From NCBI GenBank assembly GCA_047638815.1, contig JBLIMR010000018.1, positions 1-44,396 of the forward strand: a DNA stretch of 44,396 bases, written 5' to 3'. Of the stretch, positions 17,693 to 25,665 are shown in pieces. The first letter of the stretch is position 1; each line of letters opens with the position of its first letter. The notes under the pieces are model-generated. The model saw nothing but the letters and a program-made list of their open reading frames with translations, ran no database searches and was not told where the DNA came from. The translations under genes and the position numbers were made by a program. The stretch is from JAJRRH01 sp047638815. GTDB taxonomy: Bacteria; Bacteroidota; Bacteroidia; Flavobacteriales_D; JABDKJ01.

Positions 17693-19366
17693 CTACAAAT
17701 TAGTAATGACGAAATTCTCTTGCAAATAAATCTTATCACCATTGACTATCAGCGAGTAGTGACCATTGATATAGCCTTGCAGATTAAACTCTAACGCCTG
17801 TAAACCAGTTCTACCTACATAGGATTTAGAAAACAACCGTGAACCCTTAGCATCAAATATTTCAATCTCGAAATCCATATTGTTTTTTAAAAAAAATTCT
17901 AAGAAAAGTTCTCCTTGGACCGGATTAGGGTACAATGTGACTAGGTTTACGTCTATTATGTCCTCCACATTCAGCAACTCATCCAATATAAGGTTAGCTG
18001 CCCAAAAATCTGGAATACCATATCCCATGGAGTCATTTGGTGTCACAAATAAATGTGCACTTTCTTCAATCGCATGAAATATTTCCATGTTGGTAGCCGA
18101 TGGATGCATTTGCCATAAACAAGCAGTCATTCCAGCCATAATTGGACATGAAAATGAAGTGCCGTTTCCCGTCCGAGGCGTATTATCAAAATCACAGAGC
18201 ACTGCATTTCTACCCTGGGCCATCACATTTGGTTTAATTCTACCGTCTGGTGTTGGTCCAAAAGAACTAAATGAGGCATGGATCTCCTCTGGATTAACGG
18301 CTCCAATAGCTAAAACAGAATCACCATCGGCTGCAACTCCTATATAGTGCCAATCATTACTCCCAGAGTTACCGGCACTATTAAGAACCAAAATACCTCT
18401 TGATGCAGCAATATCCGATGCTTGGGTCAAAACACCTGTATCTCCATCCAAATCTTCATAGGTGTAGTTCATACCCTCCACATCGAAGGTTGTGTAACCT
18501 AGTGAAGTTGTTAAAATATCTACCCCTAAACTATCTGCATATTCAGCAGCTGCTACCCAATTGTGCTCCTCTACTCTCAATTCACTATCTGTATCTTCTG
18601 ACCTCAGTAAAAGGTATTCCGCTTGAGTTGCTGTCCCGTATGCAGAATCAGGTAAAATTCCTGCCATAGTTGATAACACAAACATTCCATGTGTACTCAC
18701 CTCTTCTTCATAGACGTTGACATCACCATCAACAAAGTCTTTTGTTGCTATGATTCTATTTTCATCAAATAACCCTTCAAAAGCCAACAGCTGATCCACC
18801 GATCGAAAACCTGCATCTATAACACCTATTCGCATTCCTTGACCTTCAAATCCGGCATCATGCAGCGGTATGCCATTCAACATATCGATTTGATTAAAAG
18901 ATAAACCGTAGTCAATTACAGGCAATCTGCTTGTAATGTGCTGCACTTCTTCCTTTGGATTCATATCGAAATCATCCCCTTTTTGACCCAGTACGTTTTT
19001 AACCATTCCCACAAACGGAAGATCCAATAGCACCTCTTCAATGTTAGAAGTTTCACAATAAATTGCAACTGCATTGAACCATTTTGAAGCATATAATATT
19101 TCCACATCTACCAGGGCGTCCACTTGATTGATATAAGATAACGTGACGGGTAAATCTTTTAAGTCAAGTGGTATATTTTGATTGATTCTTCTCTGAACAG
19201 ATCGTTCTGTCAAAAAAGCTGTTGGATCACTTAATTCGAAAGTATTGTTCTCCTTATCTGTAAATGACACCCAGTACTTATTTGGCGCTATCTGTCCCTG
19301 TACATATAGTGAACAACCAAGAACAAAAATCAAAAGAACGTTTCTTACTATTTTATTCCAATCCAT
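17693..19366 (-). CDS. S8 family serine peptidase (subtilase) with T9SS tail
   Basis: 557 residues. Signal peptide about 1-24, prodomain-like region about 25-165, then the subtilase domain with the full catalytic set: Asp184 (GVIDAG), His226 (STHGMFV), the oxyanion Asn333 (SAGNSG) and Ser404 (GNGTSFSCPIMAG). The C-terminal 80 residues (LYPNPVQGELFLEFF, then YINGHYSLIVNG) form a type A T9SS sorting domain. The enzyme should be exported to the surface or medium. Its start overlaps the end of the upstream lipoprotein gene by 14 bases, so the two are co-translated. The substrate is unknown. Confidence 0.95.
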   Translation of the reverse strand: MDWNKIVRNVLLIFVLGCSLYVQGQIAPNKYWVSFTDKENNTFELSDPTAFLTERSVQRRINQNIPLDLKDLPVTLSYINQVDALVDVEILYASKWFNAVAIYCETSNIEEVLLDLPFVGMVKNVLGQKGDDFDMNPKEEVQHITSRLPVIDYGLSFNQIDMLNGIPLHDAGFEGQGMRIGVIDAGFRSVDQLLAFEGLFDENRIIATKDFVDGDVNVYEEEVSTHGMFVLSTMAGILPDSAYGTATQAEYLLLRSEDTDSELRVEEHNWVAAAEYADSLGVDILTTSLGYTTFDVEGMNYTYEDLDGDTGVLTQASDIAASRGILVLNSAGNSGSNDWHYIGVAADGDSVLAIGAVNPEEIHASFSSFGPTPDGRIKPNVMAQGRNAVLCDFDNTPRTGNGTSFSCPIMAGMTACLWQMHPSATNMEIFHAIEESAHLFVTPNDSMGYGIPDFWAANLILDELLNVEDIIDVNLVTLYPNPVQGELFLEFFLKNNMDFEIEIFDAKGSRLFSKSYVGRTGLQALEFNLQGYINGHYSLIVNGDKIYLQENFVITNL

Positions 19367-20057
19367 ATTCCAAAAGTTTGTATGTAATTTCTCTTCCCAA
19401 TGTAATTTGTTCCCAAGACGGTTCCGATGTTAGTTCAACAACTCCATTAAGGTCCAATATTTTTACACTGGAAAAAACTAAACCGACATCATGAGCGAAT
19501 ATTTGATATCCAGATTCTCGCTCAACCAAATTGATATTATCCTCAAATCTTACCGTTACAGTATTTTGGTATGTTTCCTCATTAACTTCCGTTGAACCAA
19601 AAAGGTTGTCATAAGATGCAGCCCACTCTTCGCCTATATTAAAAGCGTTAATGTCCCACGTCAGGTTGTCTCGTGGAGGAAATGCCAAAACCACAATTCT
19701 ATTGTTTTCCTCGACCCTTTGAGCCGAAGTGCCATTTCTATGTGCTGTCCAAATATCTGAAACCTCCCAAGGATCATCTTCGCTTGATCGTTTTTGTCTG
19801 ACAATTCTCATGCTCAGGTTTCCTGAAGCGTCAATGTATAGAGAATCATGAATTTCCTTTAATTGAAATGAAATTGAATCATTGACCTCCAGGGCTGCTT
19901 CGATTGCAATACTATCTACTTGATAAATTTTATAAAAACCCTCTTCCATGGGGAAATGCTCTAACCCAGATTCAAGAACCTCCCCATCTTCTTTAGCGCA
20001 TTGCGTCAGTAGAATTATGCCAAGTAAAATAGAGATCGTAAGATATGCTTTTATCAT
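19353..20057 (-). CDS. hypothetical lipoprotein
   Basis: 234 residues. The N-terminus MIKAYLTISILLGIILLTQC followed by AKED fits a lipoprotein signal peptide with Cys20, although Gln before the Cys is unusual. The mature part is sheet-rich with no recognised domain; a plausible overall plan is one beta-sandwich or barrel. It has its own -7 promoter element and overlaps the secreted subtilase by 14 bases. This pairing suggests a functional link, for example a surface partner of the protease, but nothing in the sequence shows it. Confidence 0.75.
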   Translation of the reverse strand: MIKAYLTISILLGIILLTQCAKEDGEVLESGLEHFPMEEGFYKIYQVDSIAIEAALEVNDSISFQLKEIHDSLYIDASGNLSMRIVRQKRSSEDDPWEVSDIWTAHRNGTSAQRVEENNRIVVLAFPPRDNLTWDINAFNIGEEWAASYDNLFGSTEVNEETYQNTVTVRFEDNINLVERESGYQIFAHDVGLVFSSVKILDLNGVVELTSEPSWEQITLGREITYKLLEYGLE

Positions 20058-20074
20058 AAGGGTTGTCTATAAAA

Positions 20075-20082
20075 CAAAGTTA
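20075..20082 (-). promoter_or_regulatory. -7 promoter element of the lipoprotein-subtilase operon
   Basis: On the minus strand TAACTTTG, an exact consensus match, sits 17 bases before the lipoprotein ATG. Confidence 0.4.
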
Positions 20083-20184
20083 CACATAAGCTAGATTTAC
20101 TTAATTGCTAAAATCAAGCAAGACTTTCAGTCCTATGTCAAAAAAATAATGCCTAGAAATGAACCTAAGAAAGTCCTAATTCAA

Positions 20185-21168
20185 TCACTTTAATACACCA
20201 CCGACAAAATACTCTTCCCTAGTGAAAACTCCTGCGTTGTTGTAATGTTTAATAATTCCGTTGAACTTATCATTACTATATTGGCCGGTCATTTTTAGAT
20301 TATGACCTGAGACCACTCTTTTGTTATAGGTCTCTTCTGTTTGTGGATCAACCACTTCTTCCATAACCCACTCAGCACCTTCGTGGTATATTTTAAAGTA
20401 ACCTTCCTTTTTCCCTTGTTTATAATTAATTTCAGAGAGCATAATATTGTCTGCAGTAAATTCACGAAAAACCCCAGTTTCTTTTTTCTCTTTTAACACC
20501 TTCCCCTGCGAGTATAGTGTTTGCATGTATATGGAACCGTCTTCATTATAATAATACCAGGTCCCATCCCTAAAACCATTAACGTACTTTCCGCTAAGTT
20601 CTTGTTTTCCATTTGGATAATAGAAAGTCATTTCACCATCATATGCATCATCAACATATTCTCCTATTACCTTAGGTTTATCTTTGGAAAAATACTGCTC
20701 CCATTTCCCTTCACGAATTCCATCTTCCCACGTTATTAGTTCAGCAATGCTCCCATCTTCAAAAAATGATGTTTCCACACCATGTTTAACTCCCTTCTTC
20801 CAATTTTCGACTGACTTAAGAGTTTTGTTCTTTGCATAGTAGTTCCAGGTACTATCTTTTTCTTGATTGATATATTTTCCTACTGCCATGAGTGAGCCAT
20901 TACCATAAAAAGCCTCAGAGTTACAAATCATTCCAATTTGATCATATTGCATAAGCCCTTTCGTCTTCCCACTCTTATAGTAGTATATGAACTCTCCTAC
21001 TGGTTTGTCATTAAGGAATTGTCCGGTATAAAATAGCTTTTCGCTGTCGACATGAAACTTCCTCCATTTCCCTTGACGCATTTCATTTTCATCCACGTAG
21101 TTGTATTCTTGGGCAACAGCGGTGGAGCCAAATAAAGTAATCAAAAGTATAAGCACATAATTCTTCAT
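20185..21168 (-). CDS. secreted MORN-repeat (YwqK-like) protein
   Basis: 327 residues with a signal peptide (about 1-19, ending STAVAQ). The rest is about ten repeats of the MORN/YwqK type, each with a turn such as GKW or GxFxxYYxxG (for example QGKWRKFHVD, GEFIYYYKSGK, YDGEMTFYYPNGKQ, GFRDGTWYYYNEDGS, GYFKIYHEG). Such proteins are often labelled YwqK family antitoxins in databases, but the secreted Bacteroidota forms have no demonstrated antitoxin role. The repeats form an elongated beta sheet, probably for binding at the envelope. It is monocistronic with a very short leader. Confidence 0.85.
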   Translation of the reverse strand: MKNYVLILLITLFGSTAVAQEYNYVDENEMRQGKWRKFHVDSEKLFYTGQFLNDKPVGEFIYYYKSGKTKGLMQYDQIGMICNSEAFYGNGSLMAVGKYINQEKDSTWNYYAKNKTLKSVENWKKGVKHGVETSFFEDGSIAELITWEDGIREGKWEQYFSKDKPKVIGEYVDDAYDGEMTFYYPNGKQELSGKYVNGFRDGTWYYYNEDGSIYMQTLYSQGKVLKEKKETGVFREFTADNIMLSEINYKQGKKEGYFKIYHEGAEWVMEEVVDPQTEETYNKRVVSGHNLKMTGQYSNDKFNGIIKHYNNAGVFTREEYFVGGVLK

Positions 21169-21175
21169 AATGATG

Positions 21176-21183
21176 CAAAGGTA
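21176..21183 (-). promoter_or_regulatory. -7 promoter element of the MORN-repeat gene
   Basis: On the minus strand TACCTTTG, an exact consensus match, ends 7 bases before the ATG at 21168. Confidence 0.45.
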
Positions 21184-21311
21184 TATTAATTGTTAAAATA
21201 GCTTAAGGCTATATTGGCGTTAGTTTACAAATATCATGCGATAATTATTTTAAATCTATTATTTAGAAGTGAACTAGCCTAAATAACGATAATCAGGGAT
21301 CAAAAATTGTC

Positions 21312-21319
21312 TATTTTTG
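21312..21319 (+). promoter_or_regulatory. -7 promoter element of mtaB
   Basis: TATTTTTG ends 4 bases before the mtaB ATG at 21324, so the transcript is predicted to be leaderless or nearly so. Confidence 0.45.
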
Positions 21320-21323
21320 CAGC

Positions 21324-22652
21324 ATGAGAAGCAATAATACTGCGGCATATTATACTTTGGGATGTAAATTGAATTTTGCTGAGACTTCAACTATAGCTAG
21401 AGATCTTGAAGACGCAGGGTTTGCTAAAGTACCATTTGATCAGATGGCAGACTTATATGTTATTAACACTTGTTCAGTCACGGACAATGCAGATAAAAAA
21501 TGTAGAAACATTGTGCGTAAGGCACTGAATAACAACCCTGAGGCTTTTGTTGTTGTCGTTGGTTGTTATGCGCAGTTAAAACCTGTTGAAATCTCTCAAA
21601 TAGAGGGCGTTGATCTAGTTCTTGGCGCCAAAGAGAAGTTCAATATCTCCTCTTTTATAGAAGATCTTAGTAAAAATGAGACTACCTTAATTCATAGAGA
21701 TCGAATACGGGAGACAAAGGACTTTATTTCTTCTTGGAGCGCTGGTGGACGTACTAGATCTTTTTTGAAGGTCCAAGATGGATGTGATTATTTCTGCTCA
21801 TTCTGTACCATTCCAATTGCCAGAGGAAAAAGTAGAAGTGCCACTACCAATGATGTAGTATCTAATGCCAATGCTATTGCTTCAAAAGGTATTAAAGAAA
21901 TTGTGCTCACTGGTGTCAATATTGGAGACTTCAAAAACGATTTAAATGAGAACTTTCTTGATCTTATTGTCGCCTTAGATAATGTAGAGGGAATTGACCG
22001 ATTTAGAATCTCATCCATTGAACCTAATTTGTTGGACGAAGAGATTATTGATTTTGTTGGTGCTTCAAAAAGATTTATGCCTCATTTTCATATTCCACTA
22101 CAATCGGGAAGTGATATCTTGTTGAAAAGCATGCGTAGAAAATATGATGTTGCATTATACGAAAGCCGTGTTAAGTATATAATGCAGAAAATGCCACATG
22201 CTTGCATTGGTGTAGATGTGATAGTTGGATATCCTGGCGAAACAGATGATGAATTTCTGAAGACATATAATTTTCTACTAAATCTTGACGTCAGCTATTT
22301 ACATGTCTTCACTTATTCTGAAAGGAATAATACACTCGCCAAAAAACTTGATGGAGTCGTTGAACATTCGGTTAGAAAAGATAGAAGTAAACGACTAAGA
22401 ATCCTCTCCTTGAAAAAGCAAAGAGCTTTTTATGAATCTCAATTCGGTCATACTCAAAAAGCACTGCTTGAAGAAAAAATAGATGACGGAATGATGGAGG
22501 GCTATACAGAAAATTATGTGAGAATCGTTCGACCTTATGATGCTGAATTAGTGAACAAAATTGTGAATGTTCAGTTGGGGAAGATTAATGGCAATGGGCT
22601 AATTGAAGTGGAGGAAGTGCTTACTAAATCCCTTGAATTTTTTATTAAATAA
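21324..22652 (+). CDS. mtaB: tRNA t6A37 methylthiotransferase MtaB
   Basis: 442 residues. MtaB is a radical-SAM enzyme that converts t6A to ms2t6A at position 37 of tRNAs reading ANN codons. The UPF0004 N-terminal domain has its three iron-sulfur cysteines Cys14 (TLGCKLN), Cys50 (NTCSVTD) and Cys81 (VVGCYAQ). The radical-SAM domain has Cys154, Cys158 and Cys161 (GCDYFCSFCTIP). Further family motifs are LTGVNIGDF and FHIPLQSGSD, and a short TRAM-like C-terminal region follows. The TLGCKLN start distinguishes MtaB from MiaB. Confidence 0.95.
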   Translation: MRSNNTAAYYTLGCKLNFAETSTIARDLEDAGFAKVPFDQMADLYVINTCSVTDNADKKCRNIVRKALNNNPEAFVVVVGCYAQLKPVEISQIEGVDLVLGAKEKFNISSFIEDLSKNETTLIHRDRIRETKDFISSWSAGGRTRSFLKVQDGCDYFCSFCTIPIARGKSRSATTNDVVSNANAIASKGIKEIVLTGVNIGDFKNDLNENFLDLIVALDNVEGIDRFRISSIEPNLLDEEIIDFVGASKRFMPHFHIPLQSGSDILLKSMRRKYDVALYESRVKYIMQKMPHACIGVDVIVGYPGETDDEFLKTYNFLLNLDVSYLHVFTYSERNNTLAKKLDGVVEHSVRKDRSKRLRILSLKKQRAFYESQFGHTQKALLEEKIDDGMMEGYTENYVRIVRPYDAELVNKIVNVQLGKINGNGLIEVEEVLTKSLEFFIK

Positions 22653-22779
22653 TCTTATTATCCCTTTTTATTTAGAGAGCATAATCGCAATTAGATTGGA
22701 GCTTCTGATATATTGATCATTCGAGCCAAAATTCTATCCCTATATTCGTCAATGAAAAATCTAACTATTTAGACGGCAT

Positions 22780-23964
22780 ATGTACCCAACCATTTATCAT
22801 CTGGTTCTTGATCTTTTTGGATTAGAAATCCCAATGTTAAAAATCATGAATAGCTTCGGATTCTTCGTGGCTTTGGCATTTATAAGTGCTGCCTATTTTT
22901 TAAAACTGGAACTCGCAAGAAAAAGTAATGAGGGTAATATACCCGTATCTTATAAAAAAGAAAAGAGGGGGGGATTACCAAGTTTACATAACATAATTAG
23001 CACTGGATTTTTTGGGTTTGTCATTGGATATAAATTTATTGCTATTCTTTTGGATTCTGAAAATTCCTTGAGTGATCCGCAATCATTTTTATTGTCGACC
23101 AAGGGAAACGCATTAGCAGGAATTGCTATGTCAGCTATATTTTTAGGGTTGTTATATCGGGCCTATTTGAAAGAGAAGAAGAAGTATCCCAATCTTGTTA
23201 TTGAAGAAGTTGCAATTACCCATAAGGAGCATTCATGGAACATGGCTGTCCAAGCAGCGATTTTCGGTTTTGCTGGGGCTAAGCTCTTTCATTTAATAGA
23301 AAATCCCGGCCAATTTATTGAGTTTTTTACTGATTTCAATTTTGCTAATTTTCTCTCGGGCCTTACAATTTATGGAGGGCTAATTTTGGGAGGTGCCGGG
23401 GTTATGTGGTATATGCACCGACACAAAATCCCATTGTTATCTGGTGCTGATGCTGCTGTCCCGGGTGTTATGCTGGCATATGGTGTAGGACGAATTGGTT
23501 GTCAAGTTTCTGGTGATGGCGATTGGGGCATTGATAATCTCGCTTCCAAACCTGATTGGATGTCCATTCTCCCAGATTGGATGTGGTCATATTCCTATCC
23601 TAATAATATAAATGGCGTTGGTGAAGCAATTACAAATGGTACTTGTTTCGATGGATACTGCACTCAATTAACTAATCCAGTATTCCCCACCCCTTTTTAT
23701 GAAACGACAATGGCAGTCACTATTTTTCTAATTCTTTGGAGTTTGAGAAAGAAGATTACAATCCCCGGGGTATTATTTTTCGCTTACATGATCTTTAACG
23801 GTTTCGAAAGATTTTGGATTGAAAAAATACGAGTGAATAATGTCTTCTTAAATATAGGAGAATTACAAATGACTCAGGCGGAAGTTATTGCGGTAATTAT
23901 GTTTATTGTTGGCATTGGTGGAATTTTATTTCTACGTAACAGATCTCAATTGACTTCTGCTTAA
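22780..23964 (+). CDS. Lgt-family protein, divergent paralogue
   Basis: 394 residues with about seven membrane helices, longer than the about 290 residues of classical Lgt. Lgt transfers diacylglycerol from phosphatidylglycerol to the lipobox cysteine of prolipoproteins. The family signature is recognisable as YGVGRIGCQVSGDGDWG (residues about 234-250), but the canonical GRIGNFxNGE is altered: Asn after GRIG is Cys241, the second Asn is Ser and the Glu is Asp. The usual HGG motif is YGG (198-200). Inserts between helices (about 50-65 and 130-155) add length. Similar long proteins are common in Bacteroidota. Whether it is a true transferase is open. Downstream genes encode a small membrane protein and a lipoprotein pyrophosphatase. 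Confidence 0.75.
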   Translation: MYPTIYHLVLDLFGLEIPMLKIMNSFGFFVALAFISAAYFLKLELARKSNEGNIPVSYKKEKRGGLPSLHNIISTGFFGFVIGYKFIAILLDSENSLSDPQSFLLSTKGNALAGIAMSAIFLGLLYRAYLKEKKKYPNLVIEEVAITHKEHSWNMAVQAAIFGFAGAKLFHLIENPGQFIEFFTDFNFANFLSGLTIYGGLILGGAGVMWYMHRHKIPLLSGADAAVPGVMLAYGVGRIGCQVSGDGDWGIDNLASKPDWMSILPDWMWSYSYPNNINGVGEAITNGTCFDGYCTQLTNPVFPTPFYETTMAVTIFLILWSLRKKITIPGVLFFAYMIFNGFERFWIEKIRVNNVFLNIGELQMTQAEVIAVIMFIVGIGGILFLRNRSQLTSA

Positions 23965-24147
23965 TTTCATTCTTCGTATCCAAACGCCAAATATGCCTGT
24001 CTGCATGAGGAATTGACAAACATCATTGTATTTCGCTTAATTCGTTTATATTTAGGGCTTTAAAAAACCAACAAACTCAGCATCTGAATTATCATTTTTC
24101 ATGAATAATTGCCTAATCTTGATACATTAACCCTTAAAGTCAAAGTT

Positions 24148-24558
24148 ATGAATCCAATCTTAAAAAATATTCTTGCCGTAATCCTAGGCATATTTGTCGG
24201 AGGCTTTGTAAATATGGGATTAGTAAACCTAGGCCATTCTATGTTACCGATTGATGGCCTTGATCCAAAAGATATGGACGCTTATGCGGCATTGGTTCCT
24301 ACTTTAGAGTGCAAATATTTCATTTTCCCTTTTCTTGCACATGCCCTCGGAACTCTGGCAGGAGGATTGGTAGTAGCTCTTATTGCTGCAAATAACAAAA
24401 TGAAATTAGCTATTGGTGTTGGTGCATTTTTCATGTTGGGCGGGATAGTTGCGGTTTACTGGCTCAATAGTCCTATTTGGTTTGCTGCACTCGATTTGAT
24501 CATAGCCTATCTCCCAATGGCATGGATAGCAGCAAAAATAGGTAGGAAATTATTTTAA
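24148..24558 (+). CDS. hypothetical four-helix membrane protein
   Basis: 136 residues from the ATG at 24148 (MNPILKN); an upstream in-frame TTG extension is less likely because a -7-like element TAATCTTG (24114-24121) lies within it. Four membrane helices are visible (about 5-27, 60-84, 90-108, 112-130), with a glycine-rich first helix (GIFVGGFVNMGLVNLG). The soluble loop between helices 1 and 2 is acidic. This layout occurs in many small Bacteroidota membrane proteins with no known function. Confidence 0.7.
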   Translation: MNPILKNILAVILGIFVGGFVNMGLVNLGHSMLPIDGLDPKDMDAYAALVPTLECKYFIFPFLAHALGTLAGGLVVALIAANNKMKLAIGVGAFFMLGGIVAVYWLNSPIWFAALDLIIAYLPMAWIAAKIGRKLF

Positions 24559-24611
24559 CTAAAAATAAGAGAAACTCACAAGACTCAATACGCACAAAAA
24601 TTAACCGGTAT

Positions 24612-25310
24612 ATGAAATTAAATGAAATGAGTAATGTAGGCGGGAAGTTATTCATACTTCTAGCATTTACCTTCCTGATATCATGTGTTGAAGAAAAAAC
24701 AAATGAAGATACGATCTACGTCCAGGAGTATATTGAATCTGATATTATTTCTAATGAAGTCAATTTACTTAGTGATGTGGTCCCCATTAATAAAGAGGGA
24801 GTGATAAATGCCATTATTGAAATTCCTGCTGGAACAATGGATAAATGGGAGTTAGACAAAAATACTGGAGAAATAGTCTGGGAAAAAGTTAATAATGTTC
24901 CTAGGGTTGTTAATTATATTGGATATCCTGGTAACTATGGATTAATTCCTCAAACATTATTATCAAAAGAGAATGGTGGAGATGGTGACCCACTGGATGT
25001 ATTGGTTTTAGGACCAGCAGTTAAAAGGGGAACTATAGCTAGTTGCAAAATCATTGGTGTACTGCATCTTAAAGATAATGGAGAAAAAGACGACAAACTG
25101 ATTGCGGTTTCATACGACTCCCCGTTCTATAGACTTCGAAGTATGGAAGAGTTGAATTCACAATACAAGGGGGTTTCTAATATTGTCAAAACTTGGTTTA
25201 GTAACTATAAAGGACCTGGAAAAACGAAAGTTTCAGGGTATGGAACGAAGGAGCAAGCTCGAAAGATCCTTAAAATGGCGATGGAGGAATACAAATCTGC
25301 TAATCCCTGA
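24612..25310 (+). CDS. class I inorganic pyrophosphatase with lipoprotein signal
   Basis: 232 residues. The enzyme hydrolyses pyrophosphate to two phosphates with magnesium. The family core is complete: IIEIPAGTMDKWELDK (near 68-83), YPGNYGLIPQTL (near 105-116), the signature GDGDPLDVLVLGP (near 123-135, with Asp124, Asp126 and Asp129) and the late WFSNYKGPG motif. Unusually, the N-terminus is a hydrophobic signal ending FLISC, with Cys25 as a lipobox cysteine, followed by an acidic linker. Class I enzymes are normally cytoplasmic, so this one is predicted to be a periplasmic or membrane-tethered lipoprotein. An internal ATG at 24627 would leave the signal intact. Confidence 0.9.
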   Translation: MKLNEMSNVGGKLFILLAFTFLISCVEEKTNEDTIYVQEYIESDIISNEVNLLSDVVPINKEGVINAIIEIPAGTMDKWELDKNTGEIVWEKVNNVPRVVNYIGYPGNYGLIPQTLLSKENGGDGDPLDVLVLGPAVKRGTIASCKIIGVLHLKDNGEKDDKLIAVSYDSPFYRLRSMEELNSQYKGVSNIVKTWFSNYKGPGKTKVSGYGTKEQARKILKMAMEEYKSANP

Positions 25311-25665
25311 GATTTAGCATTGTTTTATTGTCCTAAACTAAAGACTTTATATTCTCACTCCAAACGTCCATCAGTTGTGTGCACTAAAATTTAGTGACCA
25401 CTTCCTCTTAATGGAGAAATAACGGATAAGAATTACTATAAATACTGAACTAATAATATTAATATTCTCAAAAGGACTATATTTTTCCAAAAAGACATAT
25501 GCTATTCCACCCAATAAACAAGCGATAGCATATATTTCTTTTCTGAATATCAAGGGGATTTCATTCGTAAGAACAACCTGATTTTGGGTTAATTGGTTAA
25601 GCTTTTTTAACAGGAGTGAAAATTTTTAACTGCCTTTTATTTAGTAATCTTGTATTTCATAAACC
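25311..25665. other. 355-base stretch with a gene remnant only
   Basis: Apart from the TRIC-channel remnant on the minus strand and a weak -7-like element TAATCTTG (25645-25652) before the DUF2652 gene, I see no coding or structural signal here. Confidence 0.6.
25371..25577 (-). pseudogene. C-terminal remnant of a trimeric intracellular cation channel (TRIC, UPF0126) gene
   Basis: The minus-strand frame reads LTNEIPLIFRKEIYAIACLL, then GGIAYVF, and ends RYFSIKRKWSLN. This matches the last third of the TRIC/UPF0126 family (RDVLxNEIPxxFRKEIYA, then a final helix and RxxAIKxxWxLP). Similarity begins abruptly near 25577 and no start codon, glycine-rich first half or membrane helices precede it, so about two thirds of the gene is missing. 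The C-terminal end and stop are intact. I call it a 5'-deleted pseudogene; a functional small peptide is unlikely. Confidence 0.75.

Noticed and set aside
20185..21168. Antitoxin reading of the YwqK-like MORN protein
   Set aside because: It has a signal peptide and no toxin neighbour, so the database-style antitoxin label is not supported.
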